From Megaleporinus macrocephalus (Eukaryota; Chordata; Actinopteri; Characiformes; Anostomidae), in NCBI GenBank assembly GCA_021613375.1, contig CM038710.1, forward strand, positions 24,574,667 through 24,638,666: 64,000 nucleotides of DNA. Reading direction: 5' to 3'. The position numbers and the translations under genes are program-made. The notes beneath the pieces are model-generated. The model made no database searches and was not told the origin of the DNA. It saw only the letters and a list, made by a program, of their open reading frames with translations. Positions 13,912-26,560 of the stretch are shown piece by piece (positions within the stretch are counted from its first letter, which is position 1; each line of letters opens with the position of its first letter).

Positions 13912-14134
13912 TGTTTGTTGTTGACTGCTGCAGAGGCTGTTGTGGTTGCCGTGGGTCAGCCTCAGACTCCCGCGGGGCCGCGTGTGTGAGATGGAGAGAG
14001 TGAAGGCACAGGATAAATTGCTGTGTTTGTGTAAACAGCGTGCTGTTAGAGTCTGCGTATGCTGCCAGTGCCACTCCCCAGCTTTTGATGTTTATCACTG
14101 CTTTATGGTGTGTGCTTGTTTTTATGAGTCTAAG

Positions 14135-14481
14135 ATAAGATAAGAGAGACACTGCAATACCAGTGGAATGACCATGGCTTCCTCTCAACATACACACCAT
14201 ACACTTGTTTTAATGCTTTGTCAGACCCCATATACACTACATGGACAAAAGTATTGGGACATCTTCTTAGTACACCTACGGGAACTTTTATGACATCCCA
14301 TTCTGAATCCATAGGAATTAAGTCCCCTTTTCAGCTGGAACAGGGTGAACTCTTCTGGGAAGGCTTGTTACAAGATTTTGGAGTGTGTCTGTGGAATATT
14401 TTTTAATTTGTGTGAGAGAGGTCAGATGCTGATGCTGGAACTGAGAGCCTGACTCGCAAGTTCATCCCAAAAGTGTTGAAG
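14135..14481. repeat. Duplicated segment, copy B
   Basis: Matches 12197-12537 over its full length, the only length difference being the 6 bp at the transposon end. It covers about 95 bp of flank and the left 250 bp of the Tc1 element at 14229-14990. Because the flank is shared, the two copies arose by DNA duplication (or insertion into two copies of one older repeat) rather than by two independent Tc1 insertions. Confidence 0.85.
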
Positions 14482-14990
14482 TCTGTGCGGGCCTGTCAAG
14501 TTCTTCCACACCAGTCTCATTCAACCATGCCTTTGTGGGCTTTGCTTTATACAAGGACCTTACACAAACTCTCCCCACAGAGCTGGAAGCATGTAATTGT
14601 CCAAAATGTCTTGGTATGCCGAAGCATTAATATTTCTCTTCACTGAAACTAAGGGGTCTAGGCAAACCCCTGAAAACAACCCCATAGTATTATCCCTCCT
14701 CCACCAAACTTTACAGTCAGCACAGTGCAGTCAGATATGTAATGTTCTCCTGGCATTCCTAAAACTTATCCTGCCAGATAGAGAATTGTGATTTGTGAAT
14801 ACCACTCACAGATGATTGTGGAAAATCTAGAAAGCGTCTTTTTATAGTATCCTGGTCAAACTCAGCGTTTGCACAAATGTTTGTAAAGGCAGACTGCATG
14901 ATTAGCTGATTTTATACACCTGTGGCAATGAAAGTAATTAAAACACCTGAAAGGGGCCTCCCAGTACTTTTGTCCATATAGTGTATATGG
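14229..14990 (-). mobile_element. Tc1-like transposon, internally deleted, both ends present
   Basis: Ends are inverted repeats: TATACACTACATGGACAAAA at 14231 and its near complement TTTTGTCCATATAGTGTATA ending at 14987. The body, read on the minus strand, corresponds to scattered parts of a Tc1-type (DD34E-family) transposase gene and its 3' region, e.g. the stretch around 14640-14770 equivalent to part of the transposase. At about 760 bp it is roughly half the length of an autonomous fish Tc1 element (about 1.2-1.6 kb), and frames are broken throughout. It is immobile on its own but could have been moved in trans. Confidence 0.85.
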
Positions 14991-15059
14991 CTCACAATTG
15001 ATGTTATAGTTCATGCCAAAGGTGCTATGAACTTGTGGCCAGATGTTGCTGATGCCAGA

Positions 15060-15325
15060 TCATTACTCTTTACTTGAACTAAACACTACCAAACCCTGAA
15101 AAACCCCTGACCCATTATCCCTCCTCCACTGAACTTTATTGTTCTTTATGGTTCTCCTGGCATCTGCTAAACCTGAATTTGACTATCAGACTGCCACATA
15201 GTAAAGCATGGTTTATCACTCCAGAGAACACATTTCCAGTGCTCCAGAGTCCAGTGGCAGCATGCTTTACATCATTTGGCATTGCACATAGGGATCTTAG
15301 GCTTGTGGAAAGCCACTTCATGTTT
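15060..15325 (-). pseudogene. Tc1-like transposase fragment, second copy
   Basis: The order of words (CCTCCTCCACTGAACTTTA, GTTCTCCTGGCAT, TCACTCCAGAGAACACA, CCAGAGTCCAGTGGCAGC) repeats and extends the transposase region present in the adjacent element at 14650-14770. It is therefore a second, less truncated relic placed immediately beside the first. No terminal repeat was seen. Small deletions and frame breaks make it a fossil. Confidence 0.75.
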
Positions 15326-17436
15326 TTAACACACAGGTCATGTTTTTGCTGGTTTTTGCTTCTAGAGGCAGTTTAGAGTCTCTAGTGAATGAGGCAAGAG
15401 TTAATAGGAACTGGAGCTTTCCTCTTCGCACTTGCTTTTGTTAATTTGCTGCTCATTGATTTCTGTCTCTCTCATTAATTTCTGTCTGTCTCATTAATCA
15501 GTGTAGTATGCCAGCGGTGCCGAAAAGCCATCTTCATGTTATAACCGTTAAAACTCTATGAAAATAGAGCAGAAGTGCCCAACTTTAGTCATTCATGAAG
15601 ATTAGCTGTTGTATGCTGTCCTAGGTTTTATGTATGTAAGCACATGTCATGTCTACTTTTTACTTTTTTCTGGGTCAGTCTTGTTTTCCTGTGTTTTTCC
15701 ATAGTTTGAGTTAATTTATCCCAAAAATGTACAAAACTTGTACACACAGACAGGGAGACCCACCACCCTTATCTTTAGAAAAGTGTCTCTGTGTTTGTGG
15801 TTATATGGGGCTATAGCAAAAGTGCATGATTGTGTGTTAGCACCTCTATCAGCTCCATCTCGCTCACGTCAACAGGCCGCTCTTGGTTATCACCTCAGAC
15901 TTCATTATAAGGCTTTACAGAGCCTCGCAGGATGTTGATGTGTTTTCCTGCCCCTGTCTCAAACGCAGCATAGTCATAAAGCACTTCAAAAGAGCCACAG
16001 TGCTCCACTGTGCCTGCTGAGGGAAGCCTATCTGAGGCCCATCAGGCCGGCAGAGCGCTGGCAAAAGGCTGGTAGGCTGTTTTAAATCAGACTGCAGCCG
16101 CACTCAGAGAAATGCCCGTGCCCTCTGCCTGCCCCTCGGGCTAATTAATTTCCTGTATTGACCGTGTCTCTCTGAATTTGCTCCTTTTCCCTCTGCGCTT
16201 TACCAGAATGCTCCAAATATGAAGGCATGTTTCGCTTCTCCGCTCTTTACTTCCACGGTTTTAATTAAGTTTGACTCTGCCGCTCGAGTCGGGCTCTTTA
16301 CCTCATGTAACCTCGCGTCTGATGAAGGGAAACAACTCGCGATGCTGGGATTTCTCACTAATCCATGTTTTCCTTGCTTTGACCATACTTTTTTGGAAGG
16401 GGAAAGGAAAACACTAAAATTGTGTATTTAAAAGGAAGAGACGAGGAACATATACAGGTTATTGTTGGGTTGTAAATCTTTGACCTCACAATAATTCAAT
16501 TTGATTGTGATTCTTTAGGAAACGGTTCAGTGCAACACGCAATATTACATTTTACCACAATTTCATTCAGTTGTTTATGTTAGCGTTCAGAATTATTTCC
16601 AAGAGACAACTATTTACACAATAGCGCTGCACAGACAAAACAAATACGTCACATGTTTCTGTTCTTTAGGTTTGTAGTTGTTCTTTGTTTGTTTGTTTTT
16701 GTGGGCTTTTTCTTGGGTTATTTTGTGTTCAACTTGGCTGTTGCCAGTTCCCACCAGCTGTTCAGTCCCCGTCACACTATCCTACCATCTTGAGAGAAAA
16801 CCTCTGCTTCCATAAACACACATGCAGACAGATTTTTACCAAAATTAAAAACTTTGTTTTAAAGATCAGTATAAATCACATTTTCTTACTCCTAGTTATT
16901 ATATATGATATAATATGATTAGACGGTCAGATTCCACAGAAATGTGTTTGTATGACCACAGCACTATTCAGTCTCTGACAATAACATACTAAACAAAATC
17001 AAGACTCTTAACAGCTCTCATCCAGGACAGCTATTTGCAGTTATATCATGGACTAAATACAGAAGGTAGAATTCTTGACAGTAGATTACCGTTAGACATT
17101 ATTATACTAATAAATTTATGAGAAACATCACATGCCATACTCATGCCTTTGGCCTAAATTGCACATGCTGTATTGTGCTGCAGCTTTTGCACTTATTGCC
17201 CTGTAATAGACAGTTGTCATCACACATGGGACTGTGATTGCACTTGTCTTGGTTGTGAATTGAAGGAATAAAACAGTTATTAAACCAATTGTACTGTGAA
17301 AGGATGGAATGGAAGGCATGGGAAGGCATTTGGAGTGTAACCGTACACCAAGGATCAGACGAAGGCATGGACTGGCCATCAGGAGGACCGGGACAATTCC
17401 TGGTGGCTTGCTATGTGTGTGGGCCACTGAGAGCAT

Positions 17437-17461
<25 letters not shown>
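17437..17461. repeat. (GA)n microsatellite
   Basis: Perfect GA run of 25 bp. Confidence 0.95.
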
Positions 17462-17467
<6 letters not shown>

Positions 17468-17907
17468 ATGTAGTCCTTTATAAAATGAATGGAAACTCCC
17501 TGGGACAAATCCCTGGGACAAACGTTGTGTGCTAAAGATCTATCGTACAGAATACGATTCTAAATTCAGTGGCCCTCAGCAATCTTAGTGTGTGGCCATT
17601 GGCCAGTCATGTAAATGCCAAAGCTCCCAAAACAAACCAGAATGCTAACCAGTAAAATTGAGCCTAAATGAATCTGCAGTGGCCCTTACTGCTCAAAACC
17701 GTATGTATAAAATCTGACTTTCTCTCCTCTAATCATAGTCTGTAACCAACTAAATATATCTACTTTGTTGTTTCTCTGTGTTCATTTGTAACCTTTGTGG
17801 GGTCCAAACCGCTAAGGAGCTGGTGCAGTGGGTATTAAATTCATTCAATCACTTTATGAATTAGAGCTGCAGTAGTTAGTCAAAATATCAATTATGAAAA
17901 TACAAGC

Positions 17908-17958
17908 TGCGCAATCATCGCAGTGGTAGCATGCTGACCACACCGGTGGGTTCGTTCC
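17908..17958 (+). repeat. Possible degenerate tRNA-derived SINE head
   Basis: GTGGTAGCATGCTGACCACA followed by GGGTTCGTTCC resembles the A-box/B-box region of a tRNA-derived element common in fish. Only about 50 bp are recognisable and no tail is seen. Confidence 0.3.
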
Positions 17959-18454
17959 TGCTATTACCATGCATATTTCTTTGTCTTTCTTTTTTTAGTA
18001 TTTTTTTCTCCATGAGAGAACAGCTATGTGAAGCACACTGTATACTACAAGTGGGAGCCATGTTGTTCCTGCACTGTACTCCTGCTGCTTACAGTCCTAT
18101 TATTATTACTGTAGCCTTTTATACTGGCAACACATACTCAGATTTTATGTTCTGCCAACAATCATATTTAGAAACTGTGTGAATTTAAGAAATTTTGAAG
18201 GTCTACCGTTCTGTGTTCAAGCTTATTGTGTTTGTAAAGCCGTTGTCACTTAGTTAGAAATTGCTGGCAGAGCACTTTTGTACAGAGCACATGCTTACAG
18301 TAGGCAGTCATTTTTATTTATTTTTTTTCTTTTCATAAAAACATATATTTTTTAAATATCCAAGTACTTGTGGTTAAGGTCTAAGAATATCACGGGCAGA
18401 CCATGCCTTTTTCATATTAAACAAACATGCAAAAAATGTGGCTGTATGCTATAA

Positions 18455-18476
18455 CCCCCCCCCCCCCCCCCCCCCC
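18455..18476. repeat. Poly-C homopolymer, 22 bp
   Basis: Uninterrupted run of 22 C. Long poly-C/G runs are much rarer than poly-A in vertebrate DNA, and their length is often misread in assemblies. Confidence 0.9.
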
Positions 18477-19147
18477 AATAGATTGCAATACATTAGAGTA
18501 AGTGTTGTAGGCGAAATGTCTTTTGTTGTTTCTTGTCACTAAAAAAGAGAAGAACTCACTGATTGACAGTTTTAAATGATGGATTATAACACATCCTCCT
18601 CTTTCATTAGATAGGAGAGGAGGCAAACAAAGCATGATAATTAGACAAGCCAGTTAACGGGATGATAGTTGATAAGGTATTCAATTAATGAATCATTAGT
18701 TACAGCTCTAGCATGAATTTGGCTCTCAACTTACCTGTAGCTTGGCCTTTCCAGTGTGAACAAACACCCGCCACACTAATCAACATCATATCTCATTCTT
18801 ACAGAAGCGTACACAGAGACACATCCCCAAATCTCTCTCCACAACAAGTCTAATCAGATTCAGGCGCTCAGCTCGGAGCGTATTCGTCATTTCTGCTAAT
18901 GATAGGTGAGTAGCTGGTGACTTCAGCACCCAGAGAGAGGCTCAGTCTTGGTTTTGATCATGCTGAGGGCAGACGAAGGCTTGTGTGCAAAACACAAATA
19001 AAGCAGTTCAGCTGTGGGATTGCCTGTGACAGGCTGCCTCTCTGGTAAATATCACTTCTTTTTGGGGCCTTTTTGTAGGCTGCCACTGCAGTGACTGAAT
19101 CCAGTCATTTCAAGTAAGCCTTAAACATACTGCTCCGTGATCTAAGT

Positions 19148-19229
19148 GAGCACTTTCTCCCTATTATGCTTCAGAATTGGAAATGGGCTAAGTCAGGGAG
19201 CACTTTCTTTATATTACGCTTCAGAATTC
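19148..19229. repeat. 50-bp-period tandem duplication (two copies)
   Basis: GAGCACTTTCT...TTCAGAATT occurs at 19148-19179 and again at 19198-19229 with a handful of differences. Confidence 0.75.
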
Positions 19230-19947
19230 TGCAGGGCCACTCAAGGTGAATGGGTGTGGTGTTCTGAGTTATTGACCTGTTGCATGGAAAGTAGTGTGTA
19301 CGGAACATATTTGATTGAAATGGTCTATAGAGGCAATAACTCTCCTTCAGATAACTCTCCTACTATTTTAATGATGCTGTTCAATATGGGCATCATAATT
19401 CTGTTATGCATGACATATAGTCTTGTGCTTCATGCAGCACTGACAAGTTCATGACCTTATTTCTCTGATTTAAAGGTCCACTAAGTTAAATTTAAATTTA
19501 AAATATTTATATTTTTCATTTAAAGATCCAGCAAGCTGGGTAGAATTTTGTGTGACCAGCCTGATCCTATATTTGAGCTTGTACATTTTTCTTGATTTCA
19601 CCTTTCATGTTAGTGTATAATGGGAGAAAATGGGGTTTCATGCCTAGACATTACGTAACGGAAACTGAAATATTTCTGTGTTGTATGTCTGTATGAAAGA
19701 CTGTAGAATGGAGAGTCATTATTAGTAGTTGACTAGTTGATTAAAAACATATACACAACCTATTTATATATACTTTTTTTTTTCTCTATACTCTATATTT
19801 TCTTTGTTTTGTATATTTGGTGATGGGTTTTCTATGATAGTGATAGTGTTTTTGCAAGCTGAGTATGGTGTTATGGATAAATTGTAGTATTACTCTGTTT
19901 TCCTATATCACTATAAGCCACATATATCAATATACTGATTTTTTTTT

Positions 19948-20141
<194 letters not shown>

Positions 20142-20202
<61 letters not shown>
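20142..20202. repeat. (TA)n microsatellite, second arm
   Basis: About 30 perfect TA units following the small element. Together with 19956-20046 it probably was a single TA array before insertion, or grew from the target duplication. Confidence 0.95.
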
Positions 20203-22389
20203 CATTGCATATTAGAGGTTAAGTTTTAGATATTTTCTATGTTAAAGTTAGGACTTGGTATGTTAGGGTTGAGCCATTGTTCTCAAAGCATCAGAAGCTT
20301 CTTGGTTTTTCTTCTTTTTTGGACTATTTCTCTTTTTTTATGTTTTCTTTACAGTTACACATCCTTTTATGCCCATACTGTTGAGTTGTCTTCTCACAGA
20401 TGGACAGTGGAGCTTAATTTTATCTCTCAAAATTTGAGCGTTAAGTACTGCTTTTCTCCTTGTGACTGTTTTGGTGGTCTGCCTGTTTTTTGATATTTTC
20501 CAATAACCTTTTTTTGTTATCCAGGTGGATAAACTTGCATTTAAAATCTCAGAAATGTCTAGAAAAATGTATAACCTTAATGGCTGTTTTGACTGGAAAC
20601 AAACTATGATGGTCTCTTGCTTGCAGATATTCCTTTTCACGTTTTTGCTTGATCAAAGAGAATTTTTAATCTTCAGAGGGCTTTAAATGGTTTGCTATTG
20701 TTCAGTTAAATTTTGATAATTTGATTAATCACTAGTATGGTCAGCAGATAATATAATGAATTGTGTCCCTTGACCCGCATACACATATAGATGAAGATAT
20801 CAGATATCCACTTTCTATCCACTTTATTTTCTTACAGTTAAATTCACACAATGTGAATTTTCCCCCTTTTCACTTTCTTTCTTACCTTTTCTTTTATGTC
20901 GATTCATTTATTTTCCTGACTGGAAATCATTAGCCATCAGGAGTAACAGTTTCCTTCTTTCACAATAGCCCAACGGTGTAGTGGAAACAGAATGTGAGCT
21001 TAAAGATATGTTTCAGTCTGTCTGTTCTGTCACAGTGTTCATATAGCCTCCGACTTCAGCCCAGAGCACAGTGCATGTGTGGGGTATGTGTTACTGGTGA
21101 GGAAGATGTGCCCCCCTCCCTGCCCCAGCTGTTATTGGATTTTCAGGGAGGAAATGTGGTTGCAGTGCGTTTGGTGCTGGCCTGCTGTTATCAGTGCTGA
21201 GGATGTCATGGACAGTAGATTGTATCTGAGGCCTGATCCAGCCCTCAGGCGTTCAACTGCAGTGCCTTCGGCCCACTGCCCGTCAGCTCAAAGCCACACT
21301 AGGAATAAGAGTCATAAAGCCCAGCCGGGGTTGTCACCCTGCTTCTGTCTGAACTTGGACACACACACTCAAACACACACATACTTATTTAGAAACCGCT
21401 ATGGCATGAAAACAAATCCAGGCTGCTAACAAAATCTCATATCTGTACTTCTCCCACAAGTGTGTGTTTTTTCCTATCTACTGTTTCCAGATTGAATAAG
21501 CTTTACAGAACATTTAGTAAAAAAATCTTTTTTTTTTCTAATTTCAGCACAGAACTAACCCCTACAGTAATTTATGGCGATACCGGAATCATATAAAGCC
21601 TGGTGAGATTGCTCTGATAGTGTGGGGTGTTAAAACAAGTGAGCAATACATGTGATGCAAACCCTGCTGCGCATTTAATAAGTGAGTCTAAGGAGGTCAG
21701 TCCTCTGGTGTGGTTTGTTCGAATTATGAACACAAAACAGACCAAACATGCCAAAAAGTCTCTTCTCCTCATAGCTTCTTTGGTATATCCAAAAGAAAGA
21801 TTTCTGCTGTCTGTGTTTTTTATCTCTTAGTGAGCTCTGAATCAGTGATTATAGAACACACAGATTTGCAACTACACATTTTAAACCTTTATAAAATAAT
21901 AAACAAAAACAATATACACACATTGTGACCAAGCACATCAACTGTGTTTTGTATAGATGGAAACATTTTCACCGTTTCATAAGCAGTAATCCGCTCAAGG
22001 TCACACATTGCACATTTGCTGATTTAGAAATATTGTAAAATACGTAAAACCCACATTCACAGTGAAGCGAACGAACAGCATGATTCAGAACATTTGGTGG
22101 AATTGGTGTTTTCCCAGTTATTGTGACCAAATGTTTGTCATTGGATCTGCCCAATCAGTTGGGATTTATGTAGCACTTCTTTCTGCATATTTTGGTTCAG
22201 TGTCAAATTTGTTAGTTTGAAGACAAACCAGAACTAAAATGGAGCAATATGTCCTATTTATTGTTTTGGTCCAGAGCAAGGGAACGTCTATATGTAATCA
22301 GTATAATCAGAGATTATAAAACAGTGTTATTTCCCTTGTATGCATGTAAAAGATTTGTTTGGATACGTCGGGTGTGATTTAGAAAAGAA

Positions 22390-22475
22390 AAAAAATATAT
22401 ATATATATATATTTTTTTTTATATATATATATATATTTACCTAAATATATAATATATATATATTTAGGTAAATAT
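22390..22475. repeat. AT-rich tract with a perfect 18-bp hairpin
   Basis: TA and T runs followed by inverted arms at 22433-22450 (ATATTTACCTAAATATAT) and 22458-22475 (its exact complement) with a 7-base loop. All pairs are A-T except CC/GG in the middle. Confidence 0.85.
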
Positions 22476-22589
22476 GCATCTGTGATCCAGTTAACAGTAT
22501 GATGTGGTGGCAAATTCATGGTCATGCTTTCTGGAAGAATTTTTTTGTGTTGAATTCTTTAACAAAAAACCTTTACAGTGAGTTGATTT

Positions 22590-22770
22590 GTGGCTGGTAT
22601 GGCAGCTTTGGGCTAGAGAGGTTCAATTCCCTGCCTGGACAAGAACACTCTGTACACAAAAAGAGTCCTTGGGCTCTTATTGTTACATTCATCTTCTTCT
22701 GTGATATTACAATTGTGAGTTGCTCTGGATAGGAATGTCTGATTCTCTAAATGAAGTAATAAATAAATAG
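22590..22770 (+). mobile_element. Degenerate tRNA-derived SINE
   Basis: Contains a pol III B-box-like word GGTTCAATTCC at about 22621. Further on are GTTGCTCTGGATAGGAATGT and a tail of AAATGAAGTAATAAATAAAT, which resemble the conserved 3' part of widespread fish SINEs (GTCGCTCTGGATAAGAGCGT type) ending in a short A/T-rich repeat. The A-box is not clear. Confidence 0.65.
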
Positions 22771-25559
22771 TAAAACAATTTCCCATAAACATTAATTATA
22801 CTTTTGCCAGCATTCTATAAAGGTCATCCAAACCCATAACTGTTGCTCTGAAAGAGTGTAGTAGTGGGTAAAGAATGAAAAGGACATTTCTGGTATAAAG
22901 GTTTTCTATGCATGGTTTCTATTCACTCTCTCAAAAATAAAACTCCTGTTGGAGAGAGGATAAAAAGCCACCCCAGCAATGTGTTTTTAAAAGTTATGTC
23001 TATTAACCAAAGGTTAAGCAAGTTTCTCAAAAACATAAATGAACAAGGTAGCTTTTAATTTTTGCATTAAAGCACATAACCTAGGGCAAAACAAGGACAT
23101 CAAACAATCTCATATAATCTGTTTATCTTTATGTTTACATGCTGTTTCCAAACATCTGATGAAAACCGATGATGCGGGCACCTCCCTTCCATTTAGGCAC
23201 CCGTGCGAACACATGAGATCTTCCCAATCGAGCCTTCTACTGTTGTGCATTAAGGTGCTTGGGAAGTCCGACTGCAGATCGCGGTAGTGTAATTTCAAAG
23301 TGTCAGCCTGAATAATGGCTGAGTCTCTGAGACTCTATGACTCCTGGTGAAGAGAAATGCATTCATTTGTCTGTATTGTATGTGCTCAGTGTGGGCTGCG
23401 TTGCAGCATTATTTTGTAGGAAACATCTGCTTGTGCCTGCGAGGCCGCCCCGCGCATACAAATGAACTCTCTGTCTGCTCGTAATCAGGAAGTTGCAAAA
23501 CAATATATTCACGCTCACTCCCTTTTGTAGTGCACTGCGGTCATGTAAAACAGCGCAAGCTGTTCCGGTTTGGGGTAATGGCTAGTGTCTGGTCAGCCGT
23601 GGAGAAAACGCGAGCGGTGGATTCCAACCCCCCACCCTCAATCGCTTTTCCCATAAAGAGTGCATCAAAGTCGGGAGGCTTTGGCCAAGGCTAATGTGCT
23701 TTAAGGATGAGTGGGATGAGAGTGGACAGGGACCCCCACAGTGTTGTCTTGGATACACTTTTGCATGCGAGGAGGTCACAGAAGGCCTCTATATAACGGT
23801 GCGCTCCCAGCAGACTGAAACCCAAGACGCGCTCGCACAAGAAAGGGAAATGTATAATTTTCTGGGGTTTAAAATAGATCTAGGTTTTATGTGCGTAACA
23901 TATTGCTTTCCGTTCTCTCCAGACCGAGGGGGCACGTCGCAACTTCTCTGCAGCGACCTCTCTCCACTCCGACTGGCAGAGCCACTATTGACCGTACTCG
24001 AGGCCCCCGCATGCCTTAACTTGAGCTTGATGGAAAGTGTGTTTGAGATACCTGACAGTAAATGAATTTGAAATGAGAGAGATTGAAGAAATAAGAGCAG
24101 GCGGTCCTGCTTAGATTTGCTCTGCTTTTAGTGCATTGAAAGTGCTTTGTTGCATGCTAAATTGAGTTTACTTTTTTTCCCGTAATAGAGGGTTTCTAAT
24201 CAAATTGAGTCCTTTACTGGGTCCCATATGCAACATGGGGCTGTGACCACGGCTAGTACTGAAATCACACAGATGATCACATTTTATGTTTTTTGCTTTT
24301 GTTCTGATTTGCATGAAGGCCCAACCAATATATCGGTTTGCTGCTATTGTCCGCTTAAAGGTTATTCAAACAGTCATCATATCAGACGATTCCAATGTAT
24401 GGACAATGTTAACTAGTGATTTTAAAGATGATATTGTAGTAGGTAGTATACATAGTTCTGACAAAAGACCACACTTCATGCATTTAATTTGCACTCGGAA
24501 AGTACGCAGTATGTATTCCTGAGGTGACTAGATATCAGATAATTCACTTGCATAAAGAAGGGAGAGTCAAAGGTTTCCAAAGTGCAAAAATGATTTAATG
24601 ATTTATCACCATCAGATAAACAGTACTTTAAAAGCCTTCATCTTTGGGAGAGAATCAGTCTCCACTCTTGCTTCAGATATGAAAAGACACAGGTGTTTCT
24701 GTACATCCTTTCACTGTAAAAAGACAACTCAACACTGGGTGAGTGAGGATGTGCAGTTGCCAAAAAGCTTTTACTGAGAAAATCTAATAAACCAAAACTT
24801 GCATTTTCAATTCAAACGAAGCTGCTAATGTTTCTACAACAATCTGACCCCTCCAGAGTCCAGCCATCTTTAAATGTGTTTGGAATTACTTTGATCCCAA
24901 GAAGCAGAAAATGCTAACCCAACTTGTAAGACTGAGTTTTGGAGGACAAATATACCTGCCGGTTTGGAAAAAAACTGGAAGTCTTCTGAAAACGAGTAGA
25001 AGCTGTGATAAAGGCAAAGTGTTGATACTTATTATATTTAGTTGTTGGGGCGTCTCGAGTTTTCTGTTGAATGTATATGACACTTAATTTAACAATTGGA
25101 ACACAAGAAAGTGAAATGCCATGCACAGTCACATAAACACTGTTGATGTGATGTTCAAACTTTACACAACTTGACAAAAATCTATGATAATCATAGTAGA
25201 CGCATGTTGAGTAAAAACTATATTAAATTACTGGTTTCTACATTTGTTTAAATCATTTAAATCATATGCATTGTTGCATACAGTACGCAGTCATACCTTG
25301 CTATGACTTGATTGATAAGTCTTGCTCCATTTATAATCCTCTGGTCAGGAAGAGGGGGATTTAGAGCGAAGCCAAGCAGACACCCTCCCATAAAAAGGGG
25401 AATTCTTGGGCTTTTGTTCTCGCCTGGCACCCAGAACTTCATGCTCTGCCATTACACTTTTAGTGCAATTCACTGACATCTACTAGACGTTTTTTGGCCT
25501 TCATGAGTCTCTGACCAGAAGTGAGCCTCGCAAATGCTTTTCCAGACCCTTCAGCTGCT

Positions 25560-25700
25560 GGAAACAGAGAATGACGTTTGAAGGCATAGTTTGGTAAAAA
25601 AAAAAAAAACAAAACCTAATTTGATCAAATTTCTTGCAATTTCACCCCCAAATCCAGTGGCTGTGATCTTTCTGATACTGTATGGCGTACGGTTATCTAC
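25560..25700. repeat. Fragment of the dispersed repeat seen at 26.0 and 28.2 kb
   Basis: The word ATCCAGTGGCTGTGATCTTT also occurs with small changes near 28323-28340. A short oligo-A tract lies at 25598-25610. Fragmentary evidence only. Confidence 0.35.
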
Positions 25701-25849
25701 AAACAGACGTGTTTATAGCAACACACTTCCTTGAATAGACATTTTGCTAAGAGGTGGTTTGGATTTGGACATTTTTTTTTTTTATATTTCAGATTGGACG
25801 CAATATGACACACTTAACTAAGGAAGTAATAAGGAAGAAATATTTCCAG

Positions 25850-25990
25850 AGATTTTTCAAGATTTGTGCAGAGTACTTTGTACTCTTTGTTCTGTGCTGC
25901 ACCATGTTGTTCCTGGAGGAACGTAATTTCACTCCACTGTGTACTTGTATGTAGATGCAATGACAATAAAAGCCTCCTGATTTGACTTGA
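25850..25990 (+). mobile_element. LINE 3' tail
   Basis: GTTCCTGGAGGAACGTAATT...CACTGTGTACTTGTATGTAG...ATGACAATAAAAGCCTCCTG, ending in TTGACTTGACT. This is the typical 3' end of a fish non-LTR retrotransposon with a short tail repeat. The reverse transcriptase is absent, so it is a 5'-truncated copy. Confidence 0.6.
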
Positions 25991-26002
25991 CTAGTACAGT
26001 CA

Positions 26003-26560
26003 TTGAGATGTTAACAAAGTCGTTTACAGTGTTTTGATGTGAAAGGGATAATTGTAGTGAAACTTAATGATGTACTGATTCCTTTACAGTGTAGTAATAG
26101 AATAAAGTATTTTTTTTTGCTTCCCAAAACCACTGGCAAACCTCTTCTGACTTGTTATATGTAATCTTGATGGGGTAAACTACTGTTAACTAGGTTTTCT
26201 TTGGATATTACTTTGCTTTACAGAGTCATGCATATGCAAAAATATAATTCAGGACAAATATGTTCTTAACACGAATAAAACATACAAAACAGTGTCTCAA
26301 ACCTCATCACTTTAAGAGGCCTTAAACTCTTCAGACGTTTGGTTCCTATCACCACCACTGTAAAACTTTTGACTTGCTAAGTTTCTCTAGAACTGAGCAC
26401 TTAACATCAAAGCACTCTGAAAGATTTGGCATTTCAACATTTTAATTATGCATAAAATATAAAAACATCTGTGTTTCCCTTTAATGAGGAATGTAAAGTA
26501 GGCAGTGGTAAACCAGTACACATTACTGCACTTAAGCACTTTTTTCAGTTGTCTTTACTT
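26003..26560. repeat. Dispersed repeat pair, copy 1
   Basis: Alignable by eye with 28231-28720 at several points in the same order: TTGAGATGTTAACAAAGTC, ATGTACTGATTC, TTTCTCTAGAACTGAGCACTT, AGGCAGTGG..ACCA and GCACTTAAG. Diverged and with indels; no coding capacity. Family not recognised. Confidence 0.6.

Noticed and set aside
17930..17955. Possible tRNA gene (B-box-like GGGTTCGTTCC)
   Set aside because: No cloverleaf can be drawn around it. At most the head of a SINE.
23694..24065. 123-codon open frame on the + strand
   Set aside because: No family resemblance and no exon borders in phase. Length is explained by higher G+C content.
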